This document shows, piece by piece, positions 33,917 to 43,363 of a stretch of DNA of 64,000 nucleotides; position 1 is the first letter of the stretch; each line of letters starts with the position of its first letter. The DNA is taken from NCBI RefSeq assembly GCF_000022205.1, contig NC_012029.1, positions 2,542,001-2,606,000 on the forward strand. The letters are read 5' to 3'. The DNA is from Halorubrum lacusprofundi ATCC 49239 (GTDB lineage: Archaea; Halobacteriota; Halobacteria; Halobacteriales; Haloferacaceae). The position numbers and the translations under genes were made by a program. A model generated the notes under the pieces. The model searched no databases. It was not told the origin of the DNA and was given only the letters and a program-made list of their open reading frames with translations.

Positions 33917-34810
33917 TCACAACGCGATCATCCCGACGCCGACGACGGCGAGGAGGGCAGCGACGAGTCGGATGCGAAAGTAGCGCTCGCCGAGGACGAT
34001 CCCACCGAGCACGACGGCGATGATCGCCTGCGTGTTGATCACCGGGGAGGCGACGCTCGCGGGCAGCGCCGCGAACGCGACCGTGGTCAGGTGCTCACCG
34101 AGCGCGACGAGGGCACCGCCAGCGAGGAACTTCGGCGCGTCACGGCGCGTCACGCTCGGCGGATTCCGGATCGCGCTCGGGAGCAACACGAGCCCGGCGC
34201 CCGCGAGCAGTAGCGGCACCCACAGCGTCCCCGGGATCGCGAGCTCCTGAAGCCCCACCCGCTTCCCGAGGTCGGCGACCGCGTAACACGCCGCGCTCAC
34301 TAACGCGAGCTGGGCCGGCCGTGAGTGGACCGCACTCGCGATCGGGGCGAGCAGGTCCCCCGGCTCGTAGTTCGCGACGTACACGGCCGCCGTGGCGACG
34401 ACGACCCCGGCCACCTGCACCGGCGCGAGAACCTCGCCGAGCAGCAGCACCTCCATCGGCAGCACGAACATCGGGACGACCTTGTTGATCGGAGTCACGT
34501 ACGAGACGTCGCCGTCCTCGATCGCCCGGAGAAACAGCACGAACGCGGCCGCCGTCGCCGTCGCGGTTCCGGCAACGACGGCGACGGCAGCGGGGTCCAC
34601 GCCGGCCACCGCCCGGAGAACTCCCCCCGTCCCGTCGACAGCGAGGTCGGTCGTCGCGACGGTGACCGGGAGGAACCACGCGATCGCCGAGGCGTTGATC
34701 AGCACCGTGAGCCCGGCGGGCGGATATCCCGAGAAGAAGCGCTTGAGCACGAGGATGTACGTCCCCCAGACGACCGCGGCGCCGATCGCGGAGAGGAGGC
34801 CGGCGTCCAT
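33917..34810 (-). CDS. EamA/DMT-family transporter
   Basis: 297 residues with ten hydrophobic helices in two similar halves, the drug/metabolite transporter layout. It begins [22 protein letters not shown], and the second half ends [41 protein letters not shown]. Substrate unknown. It is divergent from the DUF309 gene, with about 100 bases between start codons. Confidence 0.87.
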   Translation of the reverse strand: MDAGLLSAIGAAVVWGTYILVLKRFFSGYPPAGLTVLINASAIAWFLPVTVATTDLAVDGTGGVLRAVAGVDPAAVAVVAGTATATAAAFVLFLRAIEDGDVSYVTPINKVVPMFVLPMEVLLLGEVLAPVQVAGVVVATAAVYVANYEPGDLLAPIASAVHSRPAQLALVSAACYAVADLGKRVGLQELAIPGTLWVPLLLAGAGLVLLPSAIRNPPSVTRRDAPKFLAGGALVALGEHLTTVAFAALPASVASPVINTQAIIAVVLGGIVLGERYFRIRLVAALLAVVGVGMIAL

Positions 34811-34908
34811 TGCCCGACTCGACGCTTGGCGGGGGAAAGAACCGTTCGATCCGGTGGGGGGTCGAATTCCGCGAAACGGTTAGGTCGCTGCGGACGCGAC
34901 GCGTCTCC

Positions 34909-35481
34909 ATGGACGAGCACACCCGCGATCCCGGCGTCGCCCCGCCGCTCGGGAACCCGACCGGGTGGCACGCGGCTGGCGAGGGCGGCGCAGACGAGGG
35001 CGGCGCGGGCGACGGCGGCGCGGACGGTGGTGACCCGGACGCCGACGCGCGACTCGCCGGCGGCCACTGGGAGCACGCTACCCTCCGGCGGGCGACCGAG
35101 CACGGCGTCCGGCTGTTCAACGCCGGGGCGTACCACGAGTCGCACGACTGCTTCGAGGACGAGTGGTACAACTACGGCAGCGGCACCGCCGAGAGCGCCT
35201 TCCTTCACGGGATGGTGCAGGTCGCGGCGGGCGCGTACAAGCGCGTCGACTTCGAGAACGACGACGGGATGCGGTCGCTGTTCGAGACCGCACTGGAGTA
35301 CCTCCGCGGGATCCCGGGCGACTTCTACGGCGTCGACCTCGACGAGGTCCGGGCGACGCTCCGGGCCGCGCTCGACGACCCGACCGCGATCGACGGGTGG
35401 AAGATTACCATCGACGGCGCCCGCCCGGAGGCGTACCCGGCCGACTACGAGTACGCGGAGCGGCTCGACGAGGGGCACTGA
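34909..35481 (+). CDS. DUF309 family protein
   Basis: 190 residues from ATG 34909; an upstream in-frame ATG at 34810 would overlap the divergent gene's start. Residues 1-55 are a low-complexity acidic Gly/Ala-rich region. The DUF309 helical domain follows with its signature pieces [19 protein letters not shown] and [15 protein letters not shown]. Function is unknown; the His/Glu-rich motif suggests a metal site. It runs toward the AstE/AspA-type gene 86 bases on. Confidence 0.85.
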   Translation: MDEHTRDPGVAPPLGNPTGWHAAGEGGADEGGAGDGGADGGDPDADARLAGGHWEHATLRRATEHGVRLFNAGAYHESHDCFEDEWYNYGSGTAESAFLHGMVQVAAGAYKRVDFENDDGMRSLFETALEYLRGIPGDFYGVDLDEVRATLRAALDDPTAIDGWKITIDGARPEAYPADYEYAERLDEGH

Positions 35482-35566
35482 GTCGGCGAGAGGAACTGCG
35501 TCGAGAGGGATCTAAGCCCCGCCCGCGATCCGAACATCACTTATCAGCGGGCCTCTTCTCGGAGGT

Positions 35567-36370
35567 ATGGACGTACACGATCTGGGCGAGGGGGAGCCGG
35601 AGGTCGCGGTCGTCGGCGCGATCCACGGCGACGAGCCCTGCGGCGCCCGCGCGGTCCGACGGCTCCTCGACGCCGACCTCGACCTCGAGCGCCCCGTGCG
35701 GCTGATCGTCGCCAACGAGGCGGCGCTCGACGCCGGGGTCCGCTACCTCGATGCCGACCTGAACCGGTCGTTCCCCGGCGACCCGGACGCGGAGTCACAC
35801 GAAGCGCGACTCGCCGACGAACTGCTCGACGCGCTCGACGGCTGTTCGACGCTCGCGATCCACTCGACGCAGTCGTACGCCGAACCCTTCGCCGTCGTCG
35901 ATTCGATGGATGAGGTTGCCCGCGCGGTCGCCCCGCACCTCCCGGTCGACGTGGTGATCCAGACCGACGCGTTCACCGAGGGGCGACTCATCGAACACCC
36001 GCACACCCTCGAAGTGGAGGCCGGTCTGCAGGGCTCCGACGGCGCCGCCGACAACGCCTACTGGCTCGCGCGGGCGTTCCTGGCTGCGACTGGCGTCGTT
36101 CCGGCGCCCGGCGCCGAGGACGTAGTCGACGCCGGCGGACGCGAGGACGTGGAGGTGTTCCGGCTCCGCGACCGGATCCCCAAGCCGGACGCCGAGGCGT
36201 ACGAGGTGTTCGCGCGCAACTTCGAGCGCGTCGAGGTCGGCGAGGCCTTCGCGGCCGCCGACGACGAGCAGCTCCGCGCCGACGAGCCCTTCTACCCCGT
36301 GTTGCTGTCGCCGTACGGCTACCGCGACCAGTTCGGCTACGTCGCGGACCGCGTCGGGACGATCGAGTGA
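35567..36370 (+). CDS. Succinylglutamate desuccinylase/aspartoacylase-family protein
   Basis: 267 residues of the M14-like AstE/AspA family. Zinc ligands H and E are in VGAIHGDEPCGARAV and the later His in LAIHSTQSYAEPF, and the conserved RYLDADLNRSFPG carries the Asn-Arg substrate-binding pair. It hydrolyses an N-acyl amino acid or similar amide; the substrate is not fixed by sequence. A promoter-like ACTTATCAGC lies about 25 bases above ATG 35567. It is convergent with the cupin gene. Confidence 0.88.
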   Translation: MDVHDLGEGEPEVAVVGAIHGDEPCGARAVRRLLDADLDLERPVRLIVANEAALDAGVRYLDADLNRSFPGDPDAESHEARLADELLDALDGCSTLAIHSTQSYAEPFAVVDSMDEVARAVAPHLPVDVVIQTDAFTEGRLIEHPHTLEVEAGLQGSDGAADNAYWLARAFLAATGVVPAPGAEDVVDAGGREDVEVFRLRDRIPKPDAEAYEVFARNFERVEVGEAFAAADDEQLRADEPFYPVLLSPYGYRDQFGYVADRVGTIE

Positions 36371-36388
36371 GGGGCCGAGTCGTCCCCG

Positions 36389-36790
36389 TTACTCGACCAG
36401 TTCGATCTCGTCGTCCCCGTTCGGCACCACGCAGATGAACGCTCCCGGCTCCTCGCTCTCGTTCCGGTACCAGTGCTCGACGCCCGCCGGAATCAGGAGG
36501 GCGTCACCGGGCTCGACAGCGTGCTCTTCCTCGCCGATACCGACGACGTACTCGCCCGCGAGCACGTACTGCTCGTGTTCGACCGCGTTCGTGTGACGCG
36601 GGACCGCGGCGCCGGCCGCGAGCTCGAACCGCCGCATCGCGAAGTTCGGGGCGCCGTCCGACTCGTCGAGGAGGACGCCCTTCCGGAGCCCCTCGGCGGC
36701 GTCGACCGCTTCGTAGCTGATCTCGCCGCTGCGCTTCACGACAGGAGCCGGCTCGCCAGCCGCCGGCACGTCGTCAGTGGTGTTGCTCAT
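36389..36790 (-). CDS. Cupin-domain protein
   Basis: 133 residues. The cupin motif 1 is PRHTNAVEHEQYVLAGEYVVG and motif 2 is PGDALLIPAGVEHWYRNES, so a metal-binding barrel is likely. The N-terminal 30 residues are polar. Function is unknown. It is divergent from the site-2 protease gene and convergent with the AspA-type gene; no operon partner. Confidence 0.85.
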   Translation of the reverse strand: MSNTTDDVPAAGEPAPVVKRSGEISYEAVDAAEGLRKGVLLDESDGAPNFAMRRFELAAGAAVPRHTNAVEHEQYVLAGEYVVGIGEEEHAVEPGDALLIPAGVEHWYRNESEEPGAFICVVPNGDDEIELVE

Positions 36791-36911
36791 ACCCGCCGAT
36801 CGGCGGCTAGCGGCTTATAAACGACGGCGTCCGGTCGCGGGTCCGTCGCCGCCCTGCTGCTTCCCCGCTGTCGCCCAGACGTTTAACCACCCACCCGCCC
36901 AACTCGCGGGT

Positions 36912-38096
36912 ATGCGTGGAATCAAGATCGGGACGGTGCTGGGGATCCCGGTCAGGCTCAACTGGACGTTTCTGATCGTACTGCCGCTTTTCGCCTACCT
37001 CATCGGCTCGCAGGTCGGGATGATCGCCGAGGTGATGAACGAGGCGTTCAGCGCCGGCATCGACCCCGCCGCGCTCGGTGCGGGGCTCACGCCGTGGGCA
37101 CTCGGGTTGGCGGCCGCACTCGGGCTGTTCGGCGGCGTCCTCCTCCACGAGTTCGGCCACTCGATCGTCGCCATGCGGTACGGGTACGAGATCGAGTCGA
37201 TCACCCTGTGGCTGCTCGGCGGGATCGCCAGCTTCACCGAGTTCCCCGAGGACTGGAAACACGAGTTCTGGATCGCGATCGCGGGACCGGTCGTCAGCGT
37301 CGCCGTCGGGCTCGTCTGTTACGGCGTGTTCGTGCTCGCGCCGCTCGGCTCGAACGCCGTGTTGTTCGTCTTCGGCTACCTCGCGCTGTTGAACATCGTG
37401 CTCGCGGTGTTCAACATGCTTCCCGCCTTCCCGATGGACGGCGGGCGCGTCCTTCGGGCGCTCCTCGCGCGGAACCAGCCGCACGCGCAGGCGACCCAGC
37501 GCGCAGCCGCGATCGGGAAGGTGTTCGCCTTCTTCATGGGACTGATCGGACTGTTCACCTTCCAGCTCCTGCTGATCGTGTTGGCCTTCTTCATCTACAT
37601 CGCCGCCTCCGGCGAGGCCCAGCAGACGACGCTGAAGGCCGCCTTCGAGGACGTCACCGTCGCCGACGTGATGACCCGCCGCGAGGACCTCCACACCGTC
37701 ACCGGAGACACCTCTGTCGCGGATCTGATGAGCCGGATGTTCGAGGAGCGCCACACCGGCTACCCCGTGCTCCACGGCGGCAACCTCGTCGGGATGGTGA
37801 CCTTAGAGGACGCCCGATCGGTCCGGGATGTCGAGCGGGACGCCTACCAGGTCGCAGACGTGATGGAGACCGAAGTGGTCGGCGTCGGTCCCGAGGCCGA
37901 CGCGATGACCGCGCTCCAGACGATGCAGGAGAACGGCGTCGGCCGGCTCCCGGTCGTCGATCGGAGCGACGAGCTGGTCGGACTCATCTCCCGTTCGGAC
38001 CTGATGACCGCGTTCAACATCATCCAGACGGGTGGCACTCCGAGCCTCATCAGCGGACGCCGACAGGGGGCCGAAGGCGGCCCCGGCGTGTTCTGA
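36912..38096 (+). CDS. Site-2-type membrane protease (M50) with CBS pair
   Basis: 394 residues from ATG 36912; the frame extends upstream but overlaps the divergent gene's promoter. Several membrane helices carry the zinc motif HEFGH (residues 79-83) and the second motif NMLPAFPMDGGRVLR. Two CBS domains fill the C-terminus (VADVMTRREDLHTV..., then VADVMETEVVGV...SDLMTAF). Family knowledge: it cuts substrates inside the membrane, and the CBS pair may sense nucleotides. Length and order match haloarchaeal members. Confidence 0.92.
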   Translation: MRGIKIGTVLGIPVRLNWTFLIVLPLFAYLIGSQVGMIAEVMNEAFSAGIDPAALGAGLTPWALGLAAALGLFGGVLLHEFGHSIVAMRYGYEIESITLWLLGGIASFTEFPEDWKHEFWIAIAGPVVSVAVGLVCYGVFVLAPLGSNAVLFVFGYLALLNIVLAVFNMLPAFPMDGGRVLRALLARNQPHAQATQRAAAIGKVFAFFMGLIGLFTFQLLLIVLAFFIYIAASGEAQQTTLKAAFEDVTVADVMTRREDLHTVTGDTSVADLMSRMFEERHTGYPVLHGGNLVGMVTLEDARSVRDVERDAYQVADVMETEVVGVGPEADAMTALQTMQENGVGRLPVVDRSDELVGLISRSDLMTAFNIIQTGGTPSLISGRRQGAEGGPGVF

Positions 38097-38137
38097 GAGC
38101 GTCCGTCGCGTTTTAAACCAGTAACAGTTCGCGGAAC

Positions 38138-38341
38138 TCACTCACCCTCGGCGCTCGCGAAGAACGCCACGTCACCAGCGATGACGGCGCTCGCGATCAC
38201 CGCCGCCCCGACGAGCACCGCGACGACGAGCGTCGTCAGCATCACGCCGAGGGTGGTCCCACCGACGGCGACGCCGACGAACGCGCCGACGGACCCGCCC
38301 ACGCCGCCCGCGATGATCGCGAGCGTCTTCGCTTCGCTCAT
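38138..38341 (-). CDS. Small two-helix membrane protein
   Basis: 67 residues: a short polar start (MSEAK), a glycine-rich hydrophobic helix (TLAIIAGGVGGSVGAFVGVAVGG), a second helix (VMLTTLVVAVLVGAAVIASAVIAG) and an acidic tail. Glycine spacing suggests close helix packing. No family recognised. It is convergent with the site-2 protease gene (41-base gap). Confidence 0.65.
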   Translation of the reverse strand: MSEAKTLAIIAGGVGGSVGAFVGVAVGGTTLGVMLTTLVVAVLVGAAVIASAVIAGDVAFFASAEGE

Positions 38342-38444
38342 AGGTGTCGCTTTCCAGATAGGCCCAATAAACGTTCGCGTCGGGTTCTCTCGGGTGATAA
38401 CGGGTCGTCACGGCCGGCCGTGTCGCGCCTGACCCGCGACCGCC

Positions 38445-39368
38445 TCAACGAGGGTACTGCCGACCGAGATCAATATCCGTCCCGTCGCTGTCCGTGTCAT
38501 CATCCTTCTCTTCGCCCCCGTTACCGCCCGGGCTCACGCTCCCGGTGCGGTAGCCCGCCATGTCGAGGGTGACGTACTCGAACCCGACATCGGTGAGGTG
38601 TTCGTGGACCGCGTCGGCGAACGCCGGGTCAAGCGCGCGCTCAAGTTCGTCGGGCGCGATCTCGACGCGCGCGAGCCCGTCGTGGTCGCGGACGCGAAAC
38701 CCTTCGAATCCCCACTCGCGGAGCACCCGCTCGGCCTTCTCGACGCGGGTCAGCCGCTCCTCGGTCACCTCCAGTCCGGTCGGGATCCGCGAGGAGAGAC
38801 ACGCCATCGAGGGCTTGTCGGCGACCGACAGATCGTACGCCTCGGCGATTTCGCGGACCTCGTCTTTCGTAATCTCGGCGTCCAAAAGCGGCGAGAACAC
38901 GTCCAGCTCCTCGACTGCACGCAGGCCGGGACGGTGGCCCTCGCCGGGGTCGTCGGCGTTCGTCCCGTCGCAAACAGTGCCGATACCGAGATCTTGGGCC
39001 GTTTCGTACATCTGCCCGAGCCGCATCGTTCGGCAGTGGTAACAGCGGTCGCCGTCGTTGGCGACGAAGTTCGGATCGTCGAGTTCGGAGAAGGTGACCG
39101 TCTCGTGGCGGATTCCGATCTCGCCGGCGACTCGCTCGGCGTCGTCGAGCTCCGCGGCCGGCAGCGTCTCGCTCCGTGCGGTGCACGCGACCGCGTCGTC
39201 GCCGAGCGCGTCGCACGCGAGCGCCGCGACGACCGAGGAGTCGACGCCGCCGGAAAAGGCGACGAGAACATCGTCGCGCTCGGCGAGCGCGTCGCGGGCA
39301 GTCGCCGCTTTCGCCGCCGTCTCCGGGGCGAGATCGCTCCCGTCGGCGGCGAGGGTGTGGTGGCTCAT
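38445..39368 (-). CDS. larE: ATP-dependent sacrificial sulfur transferase LarE
   Basis: 307 residues from ATG 39368; a longer frame runs antisense into the MutS-like gene. The PP-loop SGGVDSS is at residues 39-45. Three cysteines stand out: C109 and C112 (CYHC) and C190 (SMACLSSRIPTG), the last at the place of the sacrificial Cys of LarE. The three-cysteine form resembles LarE proteins reported to hold a [4Fe-4S] cluster (from memory). LarE builds the nickel-pincer cofactor for LarA-type enzymes, and one is at 17288-18607. LarB and LarC are not in this window. Confidence 0.85.
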   Translation of the reverse strand: MSHHTLAADGSDLAPETAAKAATARDALAERDDVLVAFSGGVDSSVVAALACDALGDDAVACTARSETLPAAELDDAERVAGEIGIRHETVTFSELDDPNFVANDGDRCYHCRTMRLGQMYETAQDLGIGTVCDGTNADDPGEGHRPGLRAVEELDVFSPLLDAEITKDEVREIAEAYDLSVADKPSMACLSSRIPTGLEVTEERLTRVEKAERVLREWGFEGFRVRDHDGLARVEIAPDELERALDPAFADAVHEHLTDVGFEYVTLDMAGYRTGSVSPGGNGGEEKDDDTDSDGTDIDLGRQYPR

Positions 39369-39498
39369 GCCCTTGGGTTCGCGGTCGCCGGGAAAAAGCG
39401 CATCGTCCGCGGCGAGACGGTCGAGTGCGGGCGAGAGAGTCGGGCTCACGGATCGGGACCCCCTATCCTTTTGCGCGTTGCCGCGATACTCGGAGTGA

Positions 39499-41496
39499 AT
39501 GGAGTTGGAGGCGATCCCCGGCGTCGGCGCGAAGACGGCCGCGGCGTTGCACGAGCTCGACGACCCGGTCGCGACCGTCGAGTCCGGCGACGTCGCCGCG
39601 ATCGCCCGCGCGCCCGGTGTCAACGAGGCGCGCGCGGCCCGCATCGCTCGCGGAGCGATCCGTCGCCGACACGACGACGACGGGCGCGTGCTGGCGACCG
39701 ACCGCGCCCGCGAGGTGTACCGCTCGGCGATCGACCTGCTGCGCGAGCGCACCGTCACCGACTACGCCGCCAAGCGGCTGGAGACGTTCTACCCGAGCGA
39801 ATCGACCTCGCGGATCGCGGAGGCGCAGGCGTTCGTCGAGGGGGCGATGGAGCGCGAGCCCGATCCCGCCGTCCACGAGGCGCTCGCCGGGGTCAAACCC
39901 CTGATCGACCCGCCGACGGTTCGAGTGCGCGACCGCTGTCTCGCGACGGCCGACGCCGAGGCGCTCGCCCGCGCCGAGTCGGCGGTGCCGGAGCTGTCGG
40001 TCGAGACCGTCGAGAACGCCCGTGACATCTCGGAACTCGCGCGGTCGTACGCGACCGTGATCGTCTTAGACGAATCGTTCGCCGGACTCGACGTCGAGGG
40101 TGACGTACACGTCCGCCCGGATGCGTTGGACAAGCCCGCGGAGACCGTCCCCGAGCGTCTGCTCGCCTTCTTCGCGGCGAACCGCGAGCGACTGGAAGCG
40201 GCCGCGGCGGTCCACGAGACGGCGAACCTCTCCCCCGCGGCCGACCTCGACCGCCTCCGCGACGCCCTCGCGCGGCTCGACGACGACGGGACGGTCGTCG
40301 GCGACGGGGAGCTCGAACGACTGACCGCCGCCGTCGACGACCTCGATGCCGCGGTGTCGACGGCGGAGTCAGTGGCCGACGACCGGCTCAGAGAGGCGAT
40401 CCGCGAGCGCGACGTGACCATCGAGGGGACCGACTTCCTCTCGCTGGTCGAGCAGGGCGCCCGGGTCGACTCGCTCTTAGACCGCGAGCTGGCCGACGAG
40501 TACGACGCGGCGATGGCCCGCGCTCGCGAGCACCTCGCGGACGCGCTCCGCTTGGAGCCCGAGGAGGCGGAACTCGCCGACCGGGTGTTCGGCGACGACC
40601 CCTCTTTCCCGGTCGAGCACGATGAGAGCGCGGTCTCGCGGCTCCGCACCGAGCTTGCGGCGGCGCGCGACCGCCGGGCTGCCCGCCTGAAGGCGGAACT
40701 CGCGAGCGACCTCGGCGACCTGCGGGAGCCCGTGGAGGAACTCGTCCGGGACGCCCTCGAACTCGACGTGGAACTGGCGATCGCGCGATTCGCGCGCGAC
40801 TTCGACTGCGTCATGCCCGAGGTGGTTGATTCGGACGGGGACGGCTCTCCCGGACCCTCCGGCTTTCGGATTGTGGGCGGCCGCTCCTCACTTCTCGACG
40901 TTGATTTCGAGAACGTGGAGCCGATCGACTACGCGGTGTCGGGCGCGACGCTCCTCTCGGGAGTCAACTCCGGCGGGAAGACCTCGACCCTCGATCTCGT
41001 GGCGCTCGTCGTCGTCCTCGCGCAGATGGGGATGCCCGTCCCCGCCGAGTCCGCCACCGTCGAGCGCTTCGAGGAGATCCACTACTACGCCAAATCGCAG
41101 GGAACCCTCGACGCGGGCGCGTTCGAGGCGACCCTGCGGGACTTCGGCGACCTCGTCGAGGGCGCGGACGGGCGGCTCGTCTTGGTCGACGAGCTTGAGT
41201 CGATCACGGAGCCGGGCGCCTCCGCGAAGATCATCGCGGGCATCCTCGAAGCGCTCGACGAGCAGGACGCCACCGCCGTCTTCGTCTCCCACCTGGCCCG
41301 CGAGATCCGGGACGCGGCCGACTTCGAAGTCGCCGTCGACGGAATCGAGGCCGCCGGGCTCGTCGACGGCGAGCTACGGGTGAATCGCTCACCGCGGAAG
41401 GGTCACCTCGCGCGGTCGACCCCGGAGCTCATCGTCGAGAAGCTCGCGGGCGACCGCGACACCGACTTCTACGGGGACTTACTGGAGAAGTTCTGA
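39499..41496 (+). CDS. MutS-like ATPase with N-terminal helix-hairpin-helix
   Basis: 665 residues. A helix-hairpin-helix DNA-binding motif (about 1-50, AIPGVGAKTAAAL...APGVNEARAARIARG) is followed by a long helical core and clamp region. The MutS ATPase domain has Walker A SGVNSGGKTST (about 490-500), Walker B RLVLVDELESI and the downstream signature FVSHLAREI. The N-terminal mismatch-binding domain of MutS1 is absent, so it belongs with MutS-related non-canonical types. A role in recombination or repair is inferred. It is divergent from larE. Confidence 0.85.
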   Translation: MELEAIPGVGAKTAAALHELDDPVATVESGDVAAIARAPGVNEARAARIARGAIRRRHDDDGRVLATDRAREVYRSAIDLLRERTVTDYAAKRLETFYPSESTSRIAEAQAFVEGAMEREPDPAVHEALAGVKPLIDPPTVRVRDRCLATADAEALARAESAVPELSVETVENARDISELARSYATVIVLDESFAGLDVEGDVHVRPDALDKPAETVPERLLAFFAANRERLEAAAAVHETANLSPAADLDRLRDALARLDDDGTVVGDGELERLTAAVDDLDAAVSTAESVADDRLREAIRERDVTIEGTDFLSLVEQGARVDSLLDRELADEYDAAMARAREHLADALRLEPEEAELADRVFGDDPSFPVEHDESAVSRLRTELAAARDRRAARLKAELASDLGDLREPVEELVRDALELDVELAIARFARDFDCVMPEVVDSDGDGSPGPSGFRIVGGRSSLLDVDFENVEPIDYAVSGATLLSGVNSGGKTSTLDLVALVVVLAQMGMPVPAESATVERFEEIHYYAKSQGTLDAGAFEATLRDFGDLVEGADGRLVLVDELESITEPGASAKIIAGILEALDEQDATAVFVSHLAREIRDAADFEVAVDGIEAAGLVDGELRVNRSPRKGHLARSTPELIVEKLAGDRDTDFYGDLLEKF

Positions 41497-41531
41497 GCCG
41501 GGAGCATTCCCGCCCGGTGGCTCGTTCGGCC

Positions 41532-41912
41532 TCAGTCGTCGTTGAGCTCGGCTGTGACCGTGATCTCGACGTCGAGCGGTGCGGGGAGCCGGGACACCTC
41601 GACGCACGTCCTGGCCGGGTACGGCTCCGAGAGAAACGACCGGTACGCCTCGTTCACCGCGTCGTAGTCGTCCATGTCGGTGATATAGACGGTCGCCGTC
41701 ACGATCGCGTTCGCGGTCGTACCGGCCGCCTTCAGTACCGTGGCGACGTTCGCGAGCGTCTGTGTCGTCTGTTCGGCCACCGACTCCGGGGCCTCGCCGG
41801 TGTCGGGATCCACACCCGTCTTCCCCGAGACGTGGACCGTGTCACCAGAGACGATCCCCTGCGAGTACGGCCCGAGGGCCTCCGGCACGTCGTCGGTCGT
41901 GATCTCTTGCAT
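41532..41912 (-). CDS. RidA-family (Rid/YjgF) protein
   Basis: 126 residues with the Rid pattern: ALGPYSQGIVSGDTVHVSGKTGVDPDTGE, TLANVATVLKAAG, then YPARTCVEVSRLPAPLDVEITVTAEL with the active-site Arg in ART. Family knowledge: members hydrolyse reactive enamines or imines formed by PLP enzymes. It is convergent with the MutS-like gene. Confidence 0.93.
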   Translation of the reverse strand: MQEITTDDVPEALGPYSQGIVSGDTVHVSGKTGVDPDTGEAPESVAEQTTQTLANVATVLKAAGTTANAIVTATVYITDMDDYDAVNEAYRSFLSEPYPARTCVEVSRLPAPLDVEITVTAELNDD

Positions 41913-42010
41913 CGGTCTGAGCGACGGCGCGTCACGGCATCAAGATGCGGGTCGCGAGGGGACCCGTCGGTCGGGTTCCTGCCCTGGCTGCAGCGATCCG
42001 CCGAGAACGC

Positions 42011-43270
42011 TCAGATCAACACCGCCCGGGCCAGTCCGAGGAAGACGACGAAGCCCAACACGTCGGTCGCGGTCGTGATGAAGATGGTCGCTGAGGTCGC
42101 CGGATCGTACCCGAGCTTGTCGAGGATGAGGGGTGTGAGGGCGCCGAAGAACCCCGCGATGACGAGGTTCGCGACCATCGAGACGCCGATAACGGCGCCG
42201 AGGAGGATCCCGAACGCGCCGTACGAGAAGGCGGTCGCGATGACCGCGACGAGCGCCCCGGTGATGAGTCCGTTCGCCGCGCCGGCGATCGCCTCGTTCG
42301 CGATGACGCGTTTCCCGGTCGACAGCGACACCTGTCCGAGCGAGATGCCCCGGACGGTGACCGCCATCGACTGCGTGCCCGCGTTCCCCCCCATCCCGGC
42401 CACGACCGGCATGTAGGCGGCGAGGATGGCGACGGCAGCGATCGTCGACTCGAACAGTCCGACGACCGCCGCAGCCATGAACGCGGTGGCGAGGTTGAGG
42501 ATGAGCCACTTGTACCGCCGTCGGATCTTCACGACGGCCCCGTCGAGGACGCTCTCCTCTTCGGCGACGCCCGTGAACTCATAGAGCGTCTCCCCGGCGG
42601 CTTCGTCGATCAGTTGCAGGAGGTCTCTCGCGTGAATCACACCGAGGATGTCGCCGTCCTCGTCGAGCACCGCGACGGTCCGCTCGCTGTTCTGACGGAA
42701 CACCGCGAGCACCTCCTCGTCGGCGCGGTCGTACCGGACCGACGGCGTCTCCCGGAGGTGGTCCGTGATCCGTTCGGTCTCCGGGTCCGCCACCGAGAGC
42801 GCCGTGCCGGGAAGCTCGCCGAGGAACTCCTCGCGGTCGGTGACGAAGATGGTCGGGACGCGCCCCGTTCGCTCCTCGAAGCGGCGGACGCGCTCGGCCA
42901 CCTCGTCGAACCCCCGGCTTCGGTCGACGGTGACGTAATCGAGGTTCATCAGCCCGGCCGCGCTCTCGGGATCGAACGACAGCAGGAAGTCGATCTTCTC
43001 GCGCCGCTCGGCGTCGAGGGTTCCGAGCACCGCTTCGCGGGTTTCCGCGTTGGCGTACCCGAGCACGTCGGTCACCTCGTCCGGGTCGAGCCGGTCGGTG
43101 AACCGCTCCAGCTGCGACCGGCTCATGTCCGCGACGAGCGCCCCCCGGGCGGGCTCCGAGAGCCCGAAGAACACGTCGCGCCGCTCGTCTCGCGGCAACT
43201 CCGCGAACGGTACCGACGGCTCCGACGACATCGAGATGGTCTCCCCCACGTCCTCCGCCTGAATAGCCAT
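42011..43270 (-). CDS. mgtE: Magnesium transporter MgtE
   Basis: 419 residues in the MgtE order: the N-domain (about 20-115, DPDEVTDVLGYANAETREAVLGTLD), two CBS domains (about 125-240), a plug helix and a five-helix membrane domain (about 260-419) with GGNAGTQSMAVTVRGI, the conserved pore segment. It is a magnesium-gated channel, and the cytoplasmic CBS part senses Mg2+. It is divided from uvrA by about 90 bases. Confidence 0.93.
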   Translation of the reverse strand: MAIQAEDVGETISMSSEPSVPFAELPRDERRDVFFGLSEPARGALVADMSRSQLERFTDRLDPDEVTDVLGYANAETREAVLGTLDAERREKIDFLLSFDPESAAGLMNLDYVTVDRSRGFDEVAERVRRFEERTGRVPTIFVTDREEFLGELPGTALSVADPETERITDHLRETPSVRYDRADEEVLAVFRQNSERTVAVLDEDGDILGVIHARDLLQLIDEAAGETLYEFTGVAEEESVLDGAVVKIRRRYKWLILNLATAFMAAAVVGLFESTIAAVAILAAYMPVVAGMGGNAGTQSMAVTVRGISLGQVSLSTGKRVIANEAIAGAANGLITGALVAVIATAFSYGAFGILLGAVIGVSMVANLVIAGFFGALTPLILDKLGYDPATSATIFITTATDVLGFVVFLGLARAVLI

Positions 43271-43363
43271 ACGCGCAACGGACGGACCGTCCGGTGAATT
43301 ACTTTCCCCTGCTCGGTATCGTTCGCTTTTAAAACTGAACGCGAGGCCGCAGAACCCGAGGCC

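Noticed and set aside
32592-33983. A 463-codon + strand frame over tRNA-Leu and the histidine kinase
   Set aside because: It crosses the tRNA gene and lies antisense to a complete histidine kinase with H, N and G boxes.
39369-39758. N-terminal extension of the LarE frame
   Set aside because: Antisense to the MutS-like gene and Ser/Arg-rich. LarE homology begins just after ATG 39368.
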